This document shows, in pieces, positions 19,732 to 32,600 of a stretch of DNA of 64,000 nt. This DNA is from Ophiostoma sp. CBS 140.51 (taxonomy: Eukaryota; Ascomycota; Sordariomycetes; Ophiostomatales; Ophiostomataceae). The stretch lies in contig JANSLP010000002.1 of NCBI GenBank assembly GCA_029298735.1, positions 480,632-544,631 of the forward strand. The letters are read 5' to 3'. A program made the translations under genes and the position numbers. Below the pieces are notes generated by a model. It saw only the letters and a program-made list of their open reading frames with translations, ran no database searches and was not told where the DNA came from. The stretch's first letter is position 1. Each line of letters starts with the position of its first letter.

Positions 19732-21356
19732 ATGCTCCATCTCGGCATCGCCCGACGAACTGCTCAAACTGCCTTCTTTCCATATCGACCACTCCTCCTC
19801 TCCTCTCTCTTTCACACGCACAAACCCAACCTCAAAATGCCCTCGCCAACAGCGGCACCGGCGAAGCGCAAGATTTCCGACCGGACAACGGGATCCTCTA
19901 CCAACACAAACAGCAATACACACGATCCTACCATCTCGCCGCCTCCGACAAAACGCAAGATCCAGGCATCTGTCTCCAAAACGGCCGTCGCCAACTTCTT
20001 CACACCTGCTTCGCAAAAACCAAGGCCGCCACCGAGCAAAGTGACATGGGAAGAGCGGGCACCTTCGCCAGAGCAGCCGACAAGTCTGCTGGTGGCCACC
20101 ATTGGTGGAGGAGCAAGGTCTGACCTGCCATCAACCGGCATCAAAGTGGCCGCTTTCGACCTCGACTCGACACTGATCACAACTGCCTCGGGCAAGAAGC
20201 ACGCCGACGGTGCTGGGGACTGGACATGGTGGAATCCAAAAGTACCCAAGAAGCTGCGGCAGCTGCACGAAGAGGAAGGGTGCCAGGTCATCATCTTTTC
20301 CAACCAGGGCGGACTGTTACTACACCCTGACCCAAAAAAGAAGGCGCCCGCCAAGGGCAACACCAAAGACAGGGTGACCGACTACAAGCAAAAGTGCACG
20401 GCGATACTGGCAGACCTAGATCTGCCAGTGACGCTATATGCGGCGACGGGGAAGGACCGGTTCCGGAAGCCAAGACCAGGCATGTGGGAAGAGATGACCA
20501 AAGACTTGGCGAAACACGTCGGCTGCGCGAGTGGCAATGAGGACAAAAATAAGATCGTCGACTTATCCTCGAGCTTCTTCATTGGCGACGCAGCCGGCCG
20601 TCCTGCCACTGTGGTCAACGGCAAGAACGTGGCCAAGGACTTTAGCTGTAGCGACCGCAACCTGGCGGCAAATGTGGGCGTTCGCTTCGAGACGCCTGAA
20701 GAGTACTTTTTGGGCGAGTCCCCCAGAGAGTTTGCAAGAGGGTTCAACTTGGAGGATCACCCGTTCATCAAAACGCCCGAGACGGCGACAACGACACCGC
20801 CCTTTACAAAGGGAGACGGCCAAGAGCTTGTCGTCTTCTGTGGCCCACCGGGCGCTGGCAAAAGCACATTCTTCCGAACACACTTGGAGCCACTCGGGTT
20901 TGAACGTGTCAACCAGGATACACTGAAGTCGTACGTAACCGCCGCTCCTAACTCTTATATCGAGACATGCTGACCCCTCACAGAAAAGACAAGTGTTTAA
21001 AGGTCGCCTCTGGACACCTCCAGGAAGGCGCCTCTGTCGCAGTCGACAACACCAACCCAGACCCGGCGACACGGGCACTCTGGGTTGATCTGGCCAAAAA
21101 GGCCAAAGTGCCTGTGCGGTGCGTGTGGTTCACTACCAACCCGGCCATCTGTGAGCACAACGATGCTGTGCGTGCTATGAACAAGGCTTTGAATCCAGAC
21201 AACCGGGATGCACTGCCGCGGATTGCCTTCAACGGCTTCTACTCGCGGTTCCGGGAACCTAAAAAGGAAGAAGGCTTTGTTGATATCACACAAGTCGCGT
21301 TTACGTTCCGAGGGACAGAGGCCGAGTATGCTTTATGGGGGAAGTATTGGGTGTAG
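19732..21356 (+). CDS. Bifunctional polynucleotide kinase 3'-phosphatase (PNKP/Pnk1)
   Basis: Two exons, 19732-20930 and 20984-21356, give 523 residues. The 53-nt intron has donor GTACGT and CACAG acceptor; splicing restores DTLKSKDKCLKVASGH. The phosphatase domain has the DXDXT motif AFDLDSTL (Asp143, Asp145), then FSNQGG and FFIGDAAGR. The kinase domain has Walker A GPPGAGKST (371-379). The enzyme restores 3'-OH and 5'-phosphate ends during DNA strand-break repair. No FHA domain is visible, as in fission yeast Pnk1. Met36 (MPSPTAAPAKRK) is an alternative start; residues 1-35 contain Arg, His and Lys but no acidic residue and look like a mitochondrial presequence. The segment SKTAVANFFTPASQK (82-96) resembles a degenerate PCNA-binding box. 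Confidence 0.93.
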
Positions 21357-21972
21357 ACCGCAAGGCTCACTCCGACGACAAAGAGAACAAAATCTTTAGA
21401 ATAATGTTATGTTTTTTTTGGAGAAAATTGTTATACTATCTTTTTTGAAGCACACGAAACATGTGGCTTCCTTAGATGTGGTGTGATCATGGGGTATGAT
21501 GTATAAAATATACACAAAGGAAAGTAAGTTGCTCATAAAGCAAAAATCAAATGCATCTATCTACTCGTAAGGAACGTCGGGGGAATAATATAAAAAAGGG
21601 GGTATCTTGGGCAAAAAAAAAAAAAGAAAACAAACAAACAACCACCTTTTTTCTTCTTCTCAAGAACAAAAAGGTCTGCCGTGAGGCTTGGTCTCATATG
21701 ACGACAGGCCTGTCCGGAGTCGCTACAAATATCCAAAGATTGCAGGCCAGACACAAAAAGGCTCTGTGCAAACGCCATCATTACTGCCTCTCTCTCTTCT
21801 CTTCGTTTTTGTCCTCAAAGTCGTGACAATTCATTACCTCCGCTGTCTTTTCTGTTCGTATCTTTTCTTTTTCTTCGTATTTTTGTCGTATTAGGTTGTT
21901 TTTCGTATTAGATTCGTATATCGTTTTGTCGTTGAGATTATCGATTATCGATTGGGTAGAGAGATGGGTGCA
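21357..21972. other. Intergenic, convergent 3' flanks
   Basis: AT-rich 3' flanks of PNKP and of the minus-strand gene at 21973, with an A-run near 21617. No gene seen. Confidence 0.6.
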
Positions 21973-24048
21973 TTATAAGCGGCGAACGCGGTCCTTCAGA
22001 CCACGCAGCAACCGCGACATGCCGTGCTTCTCGCGCATACCCGTAGGGCCAGGAAGACCAGTAGCCTCATCACGCTCCATGTACTCCAAGCGGTCCATGG
22101 GGCCAACAATGTCCTCATCGCCGAGCCCAGGGAACTTGCCGCCGGCGTTCTCCAGGATCTGAGGAATCACGCAAGAGACATCGTGGTGTTGGACGGGAGG
22201 GAGCATGCCGGGCGTCGCGGCACACTCACGGGCATCGCTGCCCGCGCGCATCAGCACTTCAGTGATGTGAACTGTCGCTGCCTGGTGCGCGCGCTGCCAT
22301 TCACGCTCCGTCTCCGCCCACTTGGCCTCCGTCAGGACGTAGGTGTTGGATGTCGTGCCGTAGTGCTCGCCAGTGCGCACAAGGTGCTTGGCGTAATTGA
22401 TGCGCGCCTGCGACCAGTCTTCGCGCAGCTGGTGCAGGGTCTGGGCGTCGGTGGTCTCCTCGGCAGAAAGGTGATACGGCTTGGGCAGGATGGTGTAGTT
22501 GGCGTGTCCCAGACGGTCGCACCACTTGTCGTGCGGCTCTTGCGCAACCGACACCTGGAGTGGAGTAGGTGCGGGCGCAGGAGTGGGCGCTGGAGCAGGC
22601 GAGGCCACGGACGAAGTGGGGATGAGCGCAGGAGCCGAGGTCGGTGCGCTTGTCAGGTTCGCTGCGCCAAAGGGCACGTGGAAGGAAGCCGTGGAGAACT
22701 GGCGGCGCAGTGGCGGAGGCGTAAACACCTCAGCCGGAGACGTCGGGGCGGTGGCTGCAGCACCGATCCCGAGGCCTGTAGCCGACATGGATGACATTGG
22801 CGACAGTGGCGACAGAGACATGGCGGGGATGCCAGCATCAGCAACGGGGCTCAAAGGGAAGCTGGAGAGACCATCGACGCCGGCCGGCGACGTCACCGAA
22901 GAAGCGACGGCAGGCGACTGAAGCGGCGAAGTCTGCAGTGACGGAGGCGGCAGAGGCGAAACAGGCTGCTGCTGCATGACACTACTCTCGGTCATCAGAG
23001 GTGGCAGAAGGGGCGTGGCCGCCTTGGCGCGGTCGCGCTCGAGGCTTGACCGTGCATCCTCATCGAATTCCTCGTGCGTGCTGCTGGCAGTCGGGAAGTG
23101 CTCAATGCTCTCCGTGCTACCATAGTAGGAAGACAGGGCGGGCGTCGGGATTGGCGGAGGCTCAGTGACCGAACCATGCCGACCAGCCGACAGGGAAGAC
23201 GACCGTCTTGAGGGTTGCCGTGACAGCGACGGCTCCGACTGCGGGGCACCCATGAGGTTGGCGTAGGTGCGCCGGGTCGTGGTCGACTTGCTGCGCCACC
23301 GGGACAGAGCGTGGATGTGGGAGCCGAAGCGTAGAGTAAGGCCAGAGAATGACGAGTCGTGAGTCGCACTGGACGCGCCCGACATGGCGGACGCGGTGCT
23401 GGCAGCACGGTGACGGTGCCGCTGAACAGAGGGCTCATTGGCGGCAGCCTCAGAGTCGCTCACGAAGCCGAGGTCGTAGATAAAGTTTTGAGGGTCATAC
23501 GAGATGTCGTCACGACCATGTGAACAGGGCTCGTCGCACAAGCAGCCATAGAGGTCCGACGTGCGGTGGGACAGAGTAAAGTCGTCATCACCATACTCGT
23601 GCTCCTCGGCAACACGCTCCAACAGATCCTCTTCTTGCACGTCCGGCAGGGATCGTTTCACTGGAGCACTCCCTGCTAGAGTCGTAGCGTTTGCCGCGGC
23701 TACAATAGCAGCAAGGCCCGTGGCAGCCGTTGGCGACGCTGGGCATTCTGAAAATGAGGGCGAGGGGAGCGACAATGGCAGATCGAGTGATGATGTCGAG
23801 CTTGAGTAGCGCAGATGGCCGAGGCCACCGCTGCGGTGTGAGAAAGTGGGAGTTGCGGGCGAGGTGATGTCCGACATGGACGTGTTGTCGACAAGGAACA
23901 AGCCGCTATTTGTGGTGTTGTTGGCGTTGGCATTCATGCCGTTCATGCCGCCTTCGACCATTTCTGTGGTGGGATATTGTCCATCTTCAAGACGTTTGCG
24001 GTCCTGCACCAGCTGGGGCAGGATCAGTGGTTTGAGTTTGGCCGACAT
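21973..24048 (-). CDS. Conserved-looking Pro/Ser-rich protein of unknown function
   Basis: Single-exon gene of 691 residues starting at ATG 24048 (MSAKLKPLILPQLVQDRKRL). Residues ~35-500 are rich in Pro, Ser, Thr and Ala and likely disordered, with patches such as DEPCSHGRDDISYDPQNFIY that look constrained. The C-terminal ~185 residues are compact and mixed in charge, starting HDKWCDRLGHANYTILPKPYHL. They appear helical (QLREDWSQARINYAKHLVRT, TEAKWAETEREWQRAHQAA) and end in a basic tail (RLLRGLKDRVRRL). I do not recognise a named domain. Reasons to accept the gene are its length, G/C-biased third positions, good start context and structured ends. A cytosolic or nuclear scaffold role is possible but not shown. 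Confidence 0.8.
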   Translation of the reverse strand: MSAKLKPLILPQLVQDRKRLEDGQYPTTEMVEGGMNGMNANANNTTNSGLFLVDNTSMSDITSPATPTFSHRSGGLGHLRYSSSTSSLDLPLSLPSPSFSECPASPTAATGLAAIVAAANATTLAGSAPVKRSLPDVQEEDLLERVAEEHEYGDDDFTLSHRTSDLYGCLCDEPCSHGRDDISYDPQNFIYDLGFVSDSEAAANEPSVQRHRHRAASTASAMSGASSATHDSSFSGLTLRFGSHIHALSRWRSKSTTTRRTYANLMGAPQSEPSLSRQPSRRSSSLSAGRHGSVTEPPPIPTPALSSYYGSTESIEHFPTASSTHEEFDEDARSSLERDRAKAATPLLPPLMTESSVMQQQPVSPLPPPSLQTSPLQSPAVASSVTSPAGVDGLSSFPLSPVADAGIPAMSLSPLSPMSSMSATGLGIGAAATAPTSPAEVFTPPPLRRQFSTASFHVPFGAANLTSAPTSAPALIPTSSVASPAPAPTPAPAPTPLQVSVAQEPHDKWCDRLGHANYTILPKPYHLSAEETTDAQTLHQLREDWSQARINYAKHLVRTGEHYGTTSNTYVLTEAKWAETEREWQRAHQAATVHITEVLMRAGSDARECAATPGMLPPVQHHDVSCVIPQILENAGGKFPGLGDEDIVGPMDRLEYMERDEATGLPGPTGMREKHGMSRLLRGLKDRVRRL

Positions 24049-27000
24049 GGCAGAGCAGCAACAAGCAGCGTCGGCTACTGCGTGTGCGCGTTGTGAATGT
24101 TGTTGACCTTTTCTTGTTGTTGATGTTCTGTGTCGTGTGCGTATAAGAGGCGCCGACTGGCAGGTGTTATATTATTGCCGTTAAGCAGGCAAGTCGTTGC
24201 GCCAAAAGCGTTGGGTGAACAACCACGACCGGGAAATGTCACTGAGTCTTAGACTGAGTGATATATGGCCCCCAAAGACCAATGTACCAAAACAAAGTCC
24301 AATAAACCAGCAGTCAATAGACCGGTCAAATAAGGGTCAATATGAAGAGGCGGGTCATAAAGCAACAAAGAATTGCCCGAGACGCGGGGTTCGGCCGTTG
24401 CAGTCGAGTGTTGATAGTTTGGCCGGCAAAATAGCCAGGGTCGTCGTGAAAGAGATGGGGATTAAGGATTAAGAGAAGACGATTAAAAAGGAGCGTAAAG
24501 CAAAGATGCTGCAAGGCACGAAAAGGCACCAACAACCCCAGAATTCAGAGTCCGTGAGGCGTCGTTCGTCTTATAGCAAAGCTGCGATGACAGCGAGCTC
24601 GTCGACCGTTTGTTTTGGGGGAAATCAAATGAGGCAGCCACAGACATGAGCTAAACCGTAGAGGCGTTCCGTTGTCGTCGAGCTGGCCGTTGTGATGAGT
24701 CGTTGAGGCGGCAAGGCGCAACAGGGCGTCAGAAGCGTCAAATGGGCAAAGACGTCGCAGCGGGTGTGGGATTGGGTTCGTTCGTAGCTCAGGCGGTCAC
24801 CCTCCAGCGTTTGATACGTTTGATACGTTTTGATACGTGGTTCGCCAGAAACGTCCAGGGTGGAAAAGAGAGCAGCAATAAAGAGTAAAATGAGCAGAAA
24901 AGAGCAGAAAATCCTTGAAATGATGCCGGACCACGTGTAAGTCGTCGGGCAGCCGCTTGCGTGCAATATATGTACGTCGATGCGTCCTTTTTTGTCGATT
25001 GCTTGGCCGTTAACTTTTAGGCCGTTTGGGATCGATTCGAGGCGGCGCGTGATAGAAACGAGGGTCGTATGCGTTTGCTGAGTTGGCCAGGCCAGGTGTG
25101 GCGGTTGACGAAGTCGGTCAATCGGTTCTTAGATGAGAAACACAAAAGATGGGCGGCTGCAGGTCGGAGACCCTATGAGGCACCCGGAAGCACAAGCCAC
25201 AAAAAGACAAAAAGCAAACCGGACGTCGCAGCGTGTCGTTTGTGTTTCTGGCTCGAGTCGTCGTCGTCCTTCGTTTCGTTCGTCCTTCTTTTCTTCAAAT
25301 CCAACGGCGACCAGCAGCAGTTGCGTGGGGGTGCTGGCGGGTATTTGTCTTTTCGTTGTACTTTTTTGCGGGAAGCTGGGGAGCTGTTTGTTGTTTTGCG
25401 ACTGAGAGCCACAAGCTGCCGGCAAACGAGTAGAGAGTGGGCGCCCAAAATGACTGGTCGGCGGTTGTCCTGCAGGATGCTGGTGGGAGGACGGGGGGAG
25501 GGGTGGTGAGGTGTGACGACAACGACTGGCTGTCGATGTTGTTGTTGGAAGAAAAGAAGAGGAAAACAAGAGAGGAGGGGGAGGGGGGAAGAGATAGAAT
25601 TGGGAAGGAAGGGGAAGCTAGGAGCAACTGGTAAGAGTCAACAAAAGAGGAAAGAGGGCCGGAATACAAAATACAAGAATGACAAACAGACGGGGAAAGA
25701 GCTTTCCAGTCCAAATGGCCACACAAAAACAACGGCGATAGGCCCAGACCTTTGAACCGTTCTTCGCCCGCGACGTTGTCTCCGTTGTATTTTATGGGGA
25801 CCTTTTCGTTGGAGGATCTTCAACCAAAACAACTGGTGCAGAGCCCAGAGCTGGAGAAGAAGGGGAATAAGGAGGGTAAAATAAAGAAAAGAAGAAAAGG
25901 GGGAAATACAAAAATACAAACGGTCAACAGAAAGGGACGAAAAGAGAAGGGGAAGATACACAGTCCAAGTGAAAAAGGACGACGAGGGAAGGAGCCATGA
26001 GCCCAATGCCACGAGGAAGGGAAAGAGCGAAGGCGGGAAAAAACGAAGACATTCCCAAAGAGGAAAGGACCACTACGTCGCACGCAAAGACAACACGCGA
26101 AAACGCAAAAACAACAGCCAGAAGCCCAGATGGCGGGCGAAGAAGAAGAAAACCTCTCACTACTGCTGACCGCAGGGCAGACGAGGGCTCCACCGGGGAA
26201 GTAAAGCCACACGCCGCAAGGTGGAATCCACAGAATCCAGAGGCTTGGGTGCCAAAAGAGAGGCTTGACCGACTGAACAGAGTAGCGGGATAAAAAGTCT
26301 TGAGCGGGCGGCAAGCCGACTGTGGGCCGTTGAAAAGCCAAAAAGCATGTGTCGAACCCCTGCCCACACTCTTTTTGCTGCTCTTTCACAGTTTTTCAGT
26401 GGCGGGTGGCATCCTTCAGTTGCCAAACGAGCTAGGGTCAGGGCCCGTTGCGCTGGCAGAAGACCGCCAAAACGCAAAAGTGACCCCTGCTAGCGTGTAA
26501 ATAGTGCGCTGGACGGATACTTTTTTTCTTTTTCGTGTTCTTTTTCACGTTTCGAGGTTCTGTGGTGGTGCTGTTTTTCTCTTTTTCTCTTTTTTTTCTG
26601 TTTCTTTTTCTCTACTGCTCTTCACAGCTTACACGCTATACCTCATTTGGAAACATCCCCATCCACTGCGGTCGGTAGCCCGCCGCTTGTTCGAACCTTG
26701 GGCCACTGGTCGCTCTTTCCTCTCTGACACAGTTGACACTTGCCTTCGCACTTGCCTGCGCTTGCGTTCAGTGGCTTCCTTTTGTGGTTCTTTTCTTCCG
26801 TCCGCACCTTGTGCTAGAACCACTTTTTGATTGGCTCTGGTTAACCGGAAGCAAAAAAGAACAGGAAGAAAATTGGGGCGAACCTTTTCTGCTCTTCTTC
26901 CTTTTTTTTTCGCCTTTTCGACCAAAACCCGTCCATGACCCAATTCCGGGTCTGGCTCGACGGGGCGGCCTGGCCTGCCGTGTGCACGGAAGAAGTGCAC

Positions 27001-30000
27001 AGCGTCATAGTGCTTTTTAGGTGTACGGGTGTACTTTGATCGTCGCTGATTAATTTTTATTGTTCTCTTTTGTGTCCCCTCGTTCCTTCCTAAAAGAGTA
27101 CACACGGAGAGCGGGAACGCGGGGACGGCAGGAGCAAGGAACGATGGAGGAACCAGGAAGGAAGGAAAGAAGGACGGCACGCACGGGGCATTGTGGCTGG
27201 AGAAGGAGACAAAAAAGCCTCTCTCTCTCACTCTCAAAAGATGCTTGTAAAAAACGCATCCATGACGAAACATAGAAAACAACAAGAATACGCCCTGGAC
27301 GGAGACCTGCGGGCTTGCATGCCTGGCCCTGCAGTTCCCACGGGCGCACGCCCGTACCTTACATGATGGGGAGCAAAACGCACCACTGGCCTTCGAGGAA
27401 ACACTGGGGCCTGACCTCCCTTCTGACGATTCTCAGGATTTCCAGGATTCTCAGCGTGGTTTTCGGTGGTTGGAAGGCGTTGGAAGGCAGGAAAGGTGTG
27501 TGCGCCTGCTAGGGGCCAGGCCCTCTGGCCGGCACTTTGTTCCTGGGTCCCTGCCCTGCTCGGAGCGTTTGCCGACGTAAGTGGCTGCCTGCGACCTGAG
27601 AAAGGCATGGCTTCGATCTCGGATGCATGGGAGAATTCCGACAAAGTGGGAGCCAAGACTGCAAGACTGCAAGACCGGCGGACTTTGAAGGGAGAGAACG
27701 CAGAAAACATGGGCAGGAACATGTTCTGCAGCTCAACATCAATATAAATAAAGTGTCTGCATAAATACCACAGGGAACACGGGGCACAAAGAGAATACAG
27801 AACGCGGAGTACGAAGATGTCGTCAAGAATACAGAGTAATACACCACAGAGCACAAAAGGTAGGGCACACGACACAATACAAGAGGGTGGGTGGCAGGCG
27901 AGACATTCCTTCCGGGCGGAGAGGGCCGCTGATAGACACGAGCGAGACAAAGAAAACGTGTGCCCTTCACGTGTGCCCAATACACTCTGGACTCAGGGCC
28001 GGAAAATGGGTGCGCGGCAGGCTGGAAAAGTGAAGGCGGTAGTCCTCATGCCACAGGCCACTAGCAAGCGGTAGCGAGCGCGAAGAAGCGAGCAAGAGAA
28101 ATAATCTGACATAGAAACAACGAGTGACGAAAAAAGAAAGGAAAGCCACAAAACATCGCCATCGTTGGGAGCCGGCCGGCGGGTTTTGGCTTTCTTTTCT
28201 GGCGTTCGCTGGTGCTTTGTTGGCGCTGTTTTGCCTGCCCTTTACACAGAGAGCCGTCAGTAGGTGAGCCCAACCGAGGAGCCCGTCTCGCCCGTCCGCG
28301 GAATGGCACCTTCTTGTCGGCAAAGCTGTTGGTACCTTGACAGTCAAGAAATGGACGGCGTCCTATTTGTCTCGACAGGTGGAAGACCCGGTTTTTTTCA
28401 ACGGGTGGAGAACGTGGCCGAGTCAAAAAATAGAAGCCCGACCAGAAAAGAAAGAAAAGAAAAAAACTGTCGAGGCAAAAACGTAGAGCCGGTAGACTAG
28501 AGTATACCTCATTTTGCACCAAAACTACACACACCAGTAAGTACTCCCGTCTTTACGAATACGAGAGCTTTGCCCTCTTACTGTTTTCGTTTTTCTTTTT
28601 CTATTTTTCGTCCGTGGCAGGACCGTTCGCCGACCAGAGTTATCTGCTGTTTTTTTGCTTTGCCTGGTGCAGAAGGGCACAAGCACAACTACGCCCATCA
28701 CATTGCCGATGGAGGGACCAAACCTCACCACACCACGGTTCTTCCTGTGTTCGCTTACAACCTCCAGTTCAAGCTACCGCAAATCCGTCGACTGACAAAC
28801 CACCATAGACGCAAGTCACAGGTACAATCTATCTTGACAAAAGAACCGTGAACCGCAGCAGAGGGACTTTCCGCACGCATACTTTGTGCTATCAATTACA
28901 AAATCCAGAATGTACACTAAGGCAAACGAACAAAAGTACAGAGGTCTGCCTGAAGACTGAAGAACGGTGTCCATCAACGGGCAATGCAGCTCGCGCCTTG
29001 CATCACCATCACACCATATTATATCAGGCTCTGAGGGATTACTGAAAATACTCGCTGCCGGCGGCACATAACATGTACTCTGTTTCTGCTGCCCCCAGAA
29101 TATGCTATCTCTCGGAAGCCTGTGCAGCTCGTATCTACCTGCCGTCTCTCCAAGCATCTGCAAGTGTATTGAGCCGTAATACTTTTGTGCAGAAGCCAGG
29201 GACAAGGCGGAATGACTGAAGAACAGTGCCGCAACCGTATATCAACAGCCAAGATAACACACATTCAACCGAGGGAAAGCAGCTGAAGGACGTGCCGTCT
29301 TTGGATTTTCCACGTGGCATCCACTTACACAGAAAGCACACTGTAAATTGAATTTCGGATGCTGGCAGTTCGTCTTTGCGTCTCTTCTATCGGTTTGTAA
29401 TGGCATTGCTTCCGAATAAATTGAAGAGGGCAATTTACAATGAACGCAAAAAATACCAGCTGCGGAAAAAAGAAGTGCTCTGGAATCCTTCCATAGACAT
29501 ATGTCGGCGGAACTTTCACCTGCCAACAGTGTCCTGCAATGTAAGTTGTGAATTGGCGGACATACACAGTGCATAGTGGAACGAGAATTAAAGAAAAGAG
29601 CTGTTGGTCAACCTGTCGGTCCTCTGAAAAGTTCCGCTCATCAACGGCAGCAGCCGGAAGCCCGTCGTAACAATCCCTGCAATAGAAAGTATGAAAGATG
29701 AATTGTTATAAGGATGTAAGCCCGCTTAATTCTTTTTCGACCGTCAGTCGTTGACTTGTCGCTCTTCAAGAAGGGATAAATAAAACCGCAAAACGCATTC
29801 TCGCAAAAGTCTCATGATGCGTGATTTTTTCCTACGCTCGACGATCATTAGAAATGTCTGCTTGAGCTGTAAAAGAAAGTAAAAGGGAATTCCACTGGTC
29901 GACGTTTTGATACGACGAGAATGTGCCAGCTGTCTCGGTTGTCCCCTTGTACCTTGCATTAGCTTCGTCTCTCTCATTCTCCTCTCCAACTCACTCCTTT

Positions 30001-30400
30001 ATTTGCAGTTCATCCCTTTTGTCTTTGCTGGCCGTTATACTGCACGGCACGTACTCCGACCTGTCGTATTCCACGAAAACTGCCCAACCATCTTTGAAAA
30101 AGTCGAATGAAAATGTGGGGGAAAAGGAAGCAAAAATGGGTGTGGTCATACAAGAAAGCGAAATCGCCACGATGCGCAAAGGGAGGAGACGCGAGGAGGG
30201 GGTAGTAAAGCGGCTGGCCGTTGCTAATTCGACCACCCACGAAGTTGAGGGTTGCCCACCGGTGTAGCAGAAATGCATACACAAGGCACATGCCAAGTGA
30301 CGTTGCGTTTGGGAAGGGGCATTGTTGGCAATATTGGACAAAGTAAACATCGTGATTTGATATAGGTTTGAGCATGACTTCCCACGAAAGAGGGGGGCGC
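24049..30400. other. Gene-poor region, first part
   Basis: No convincing protein gene or RNA gene was found. Strand-asymmetric tracts stand out: purine-rich on the plus strand at 25540-25720 and 25850-26130, pyrimidine-rich at 26510-26620 and near 26890. There is a TTTGATACG triplet repeat at 24810-24838. Open frames up to 248 codons (for example 27234-27980 minus) have unstructured, Cys- and Ser-rich translations without motifs and overlap frames of equal length on the other strand. The region lies upstream of two divergent genes (21973-24048 and KGD4), so it is promoter or leader by position. Confidence 0.5.
24810..24838. repeat. Short TTTGATACG tandem repeat
   Basis: Three near-perfect head-to-tail copies of TTTGATACG, the third with one extra T. 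Function unknown. Confidence 0.7.
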
Positions 30401-32600
30401 ATATTAATGGAGGCGTCCCTTTCGATGTTGCGCAATTATATTATCTAGCAATGATTAAAATAGACAGATAAAAGAAGAGGATGAAAGGATCTCCCTAGAA
30501 TGTGAAAGGTTGCACCTCGTCAAAGTAACAGATTCGCGAAATTGTAGCAGTGGTGTCATGATATATTTCATGACATGTTTTATGAGATGTGACTTGAGTA
30601 GTGTTTCTGTGAATGAGAAATAAACTTGCTATATATGTCTTTGTTTCGATTTTCAATTACATTATTTTTTATATTAAATTTGAATTCTTTTCCTCTTATA
30701 ATTTACAAAAAAATCAATAAAAATAAAAACTAACAAGTAAAAATATAAAACAAACAACAAACATTGACCGAAAAATGATCACATCCACTCATTGATATGA
30801 AGCAGTAGCTGACTCGATTTTAAGTTAATCAGCAAGGCAATGGACAAATGGAAGGCGGCAGTTGGATCTCGAGTAGGCTCTTGGTGATCATGTCTATGAT
30901 ACTCCATATTCGGCACTCGCGATGCCTACCCAGCCAGCAAAACTGTGCACTACGTAGCCATGTAGTAGGAGTGAACAATCATGTATTTTGTATCCTGAAC
31001 TCATAAAATGCTTCTCGAAGCTGTCGAGGTTACTGTCGACATGCTCTTGAGCATTGCGGCGGCCTCTGTAATCTCTCATTGACCGTGGTCACGATGCTTG
31101 ATTGTGAGTTCGATGGCGAAGTGCAAAACTCATCTCACACATTAACTTCAGGGTTTAAGAGAAGGGCGACTATTACTTCTACTATGAATGCCTTTCAAAG
31201 AGCCAATGTCCCCTGGCACATATTTTACACTCTCATAGCCTCTGTTCGTCGGCCATGGCAAATCGATAACAGTGCGTGGACTCACACCAAGACATCGCAC
31301 TATGGCCACATCTAACCGCTATGGGAGTTACGCTTATTAACTTCCGGTGTATGGAAGTCTGCTTATGCTGCGGTTCTCTTGATATGCTCTTGGATGTGAG
31401 TTTGTCAGTTTCCAAGATTGTTATACCCGTGATGAGCATGCGTCTTAACAGCTGAACAGCATGGCGATAGACATGTTGTCCTGAACGGACTTTCAATAGA
31501 AACGGCGAGCAACTTGAATTTTGCTCTCTATGCTGATCCTGAATCTGGAGCCCATCATCGATATGTTGTTGCGAAAGTCGAAGGTTTCTTGAACCCCTCC
31601 TTAGGTACAATGCCGACAGCAAAGCCATACATCCTCGGTTCTTGCAAGCATCGAGACTCGTGATGTATACATGTTCGACCTGCTCATCACTACCCACAAC
31701 TACTCAAGCAAGCAGATGTTACTACAGTACTTTGAAGACCGAGGTTACCGAATACACGATGGTACCATGCTCGATCCCAAACTGAACTAAAGCACCGCAT
31801 TCGTGAAAGGGAGAGCCAGAGCACAACTTGATGATGAGGGAATTTGATAAAAAAATGGGCTACGATGAAGTGTATAAACAATTATCAAGAGTGACTACAA
31901 TCAAGCATGGACGCTACCAAGCGAGATATCTTCACAAGCGTGTAATACACATACGTGTAGACACTACTCGTGAGGTTGACACGACCGTCCTTACGAGGAG
32001 ATATCTACGCGACAAGAAGCGAAAAGAAACGGTCGATGTTGAGATGTAGAAAAAATCATGTGCACAGTCCTAGGGATGGAAAGTGATGATCATCGACACT
32101 TTTGGACAGGCTACTCAACAGTTGGGATCGAGCGATGCTTTCTTTTCTTTTTCTGGGCGCGACGCATGGGGGTGGTTGTCTCCCCCAAGAAAGGGACTTG
32201 CAACTTGCGGTGAACGTTGACCGCGACACAACATCAACGTCTTTCGATTTTACAATCAAAAGACCGTTCACCGTCTGTTGGTTTCTTTGTTGAGTCAAAT
32301 CGAGGAGTGTCAAGCATGGAGGACTGGGTGCTGAGACGAAAAGAATTAAAGACCGCAAGTATCGATCGACCTTCTAGACGAGTCTACGGCCATGATACTT
32401 CTCCCCAGATTTGCGACCTTGATAGCACCGTTCCCCCGCAAAACTGTCCGGGCTGTATCAGGACGCGATCGACGCTCTCTGGAGGATGTAATAAGTACAA
32501 GTACCGGCAGTCGTGGAGCTCTTCTCAGCTCAAACTGTAAATACTCTTAAATACTCCTCCGAAGTGTCAAGTCGCTCATATTTATTTGATTCGCCCTTTG
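30401..32600. other. AT-rich gene-free segment
   Basis: Bases 30540-30780 are strongly AT-rich; the rest is moderately AT-rich with frequent stops in all frames. It could be decayed mobile DNA, but I see no transposase motif, terminal inverted repeat or long terminal repeat. Confidence 0.45.

Noticed and set aside
26629..27285. Minus-strand frame of 218 codons
   Set aside because: Basic, repetitive translation read from strand-biased DNA; no homology recognised.
27234..27980. Minus-strand frame of 248 codons
   Set aside because: Cys/Ser/Leu-rich translation without motifs, with competing overlapping frames; typical of chance open frames.
30401..32600. RIP-mutated transposon
   Set aside because: AT-rich, but no transposase or reverse-transcriptase motif and no terminal repeats could be identified by eye.
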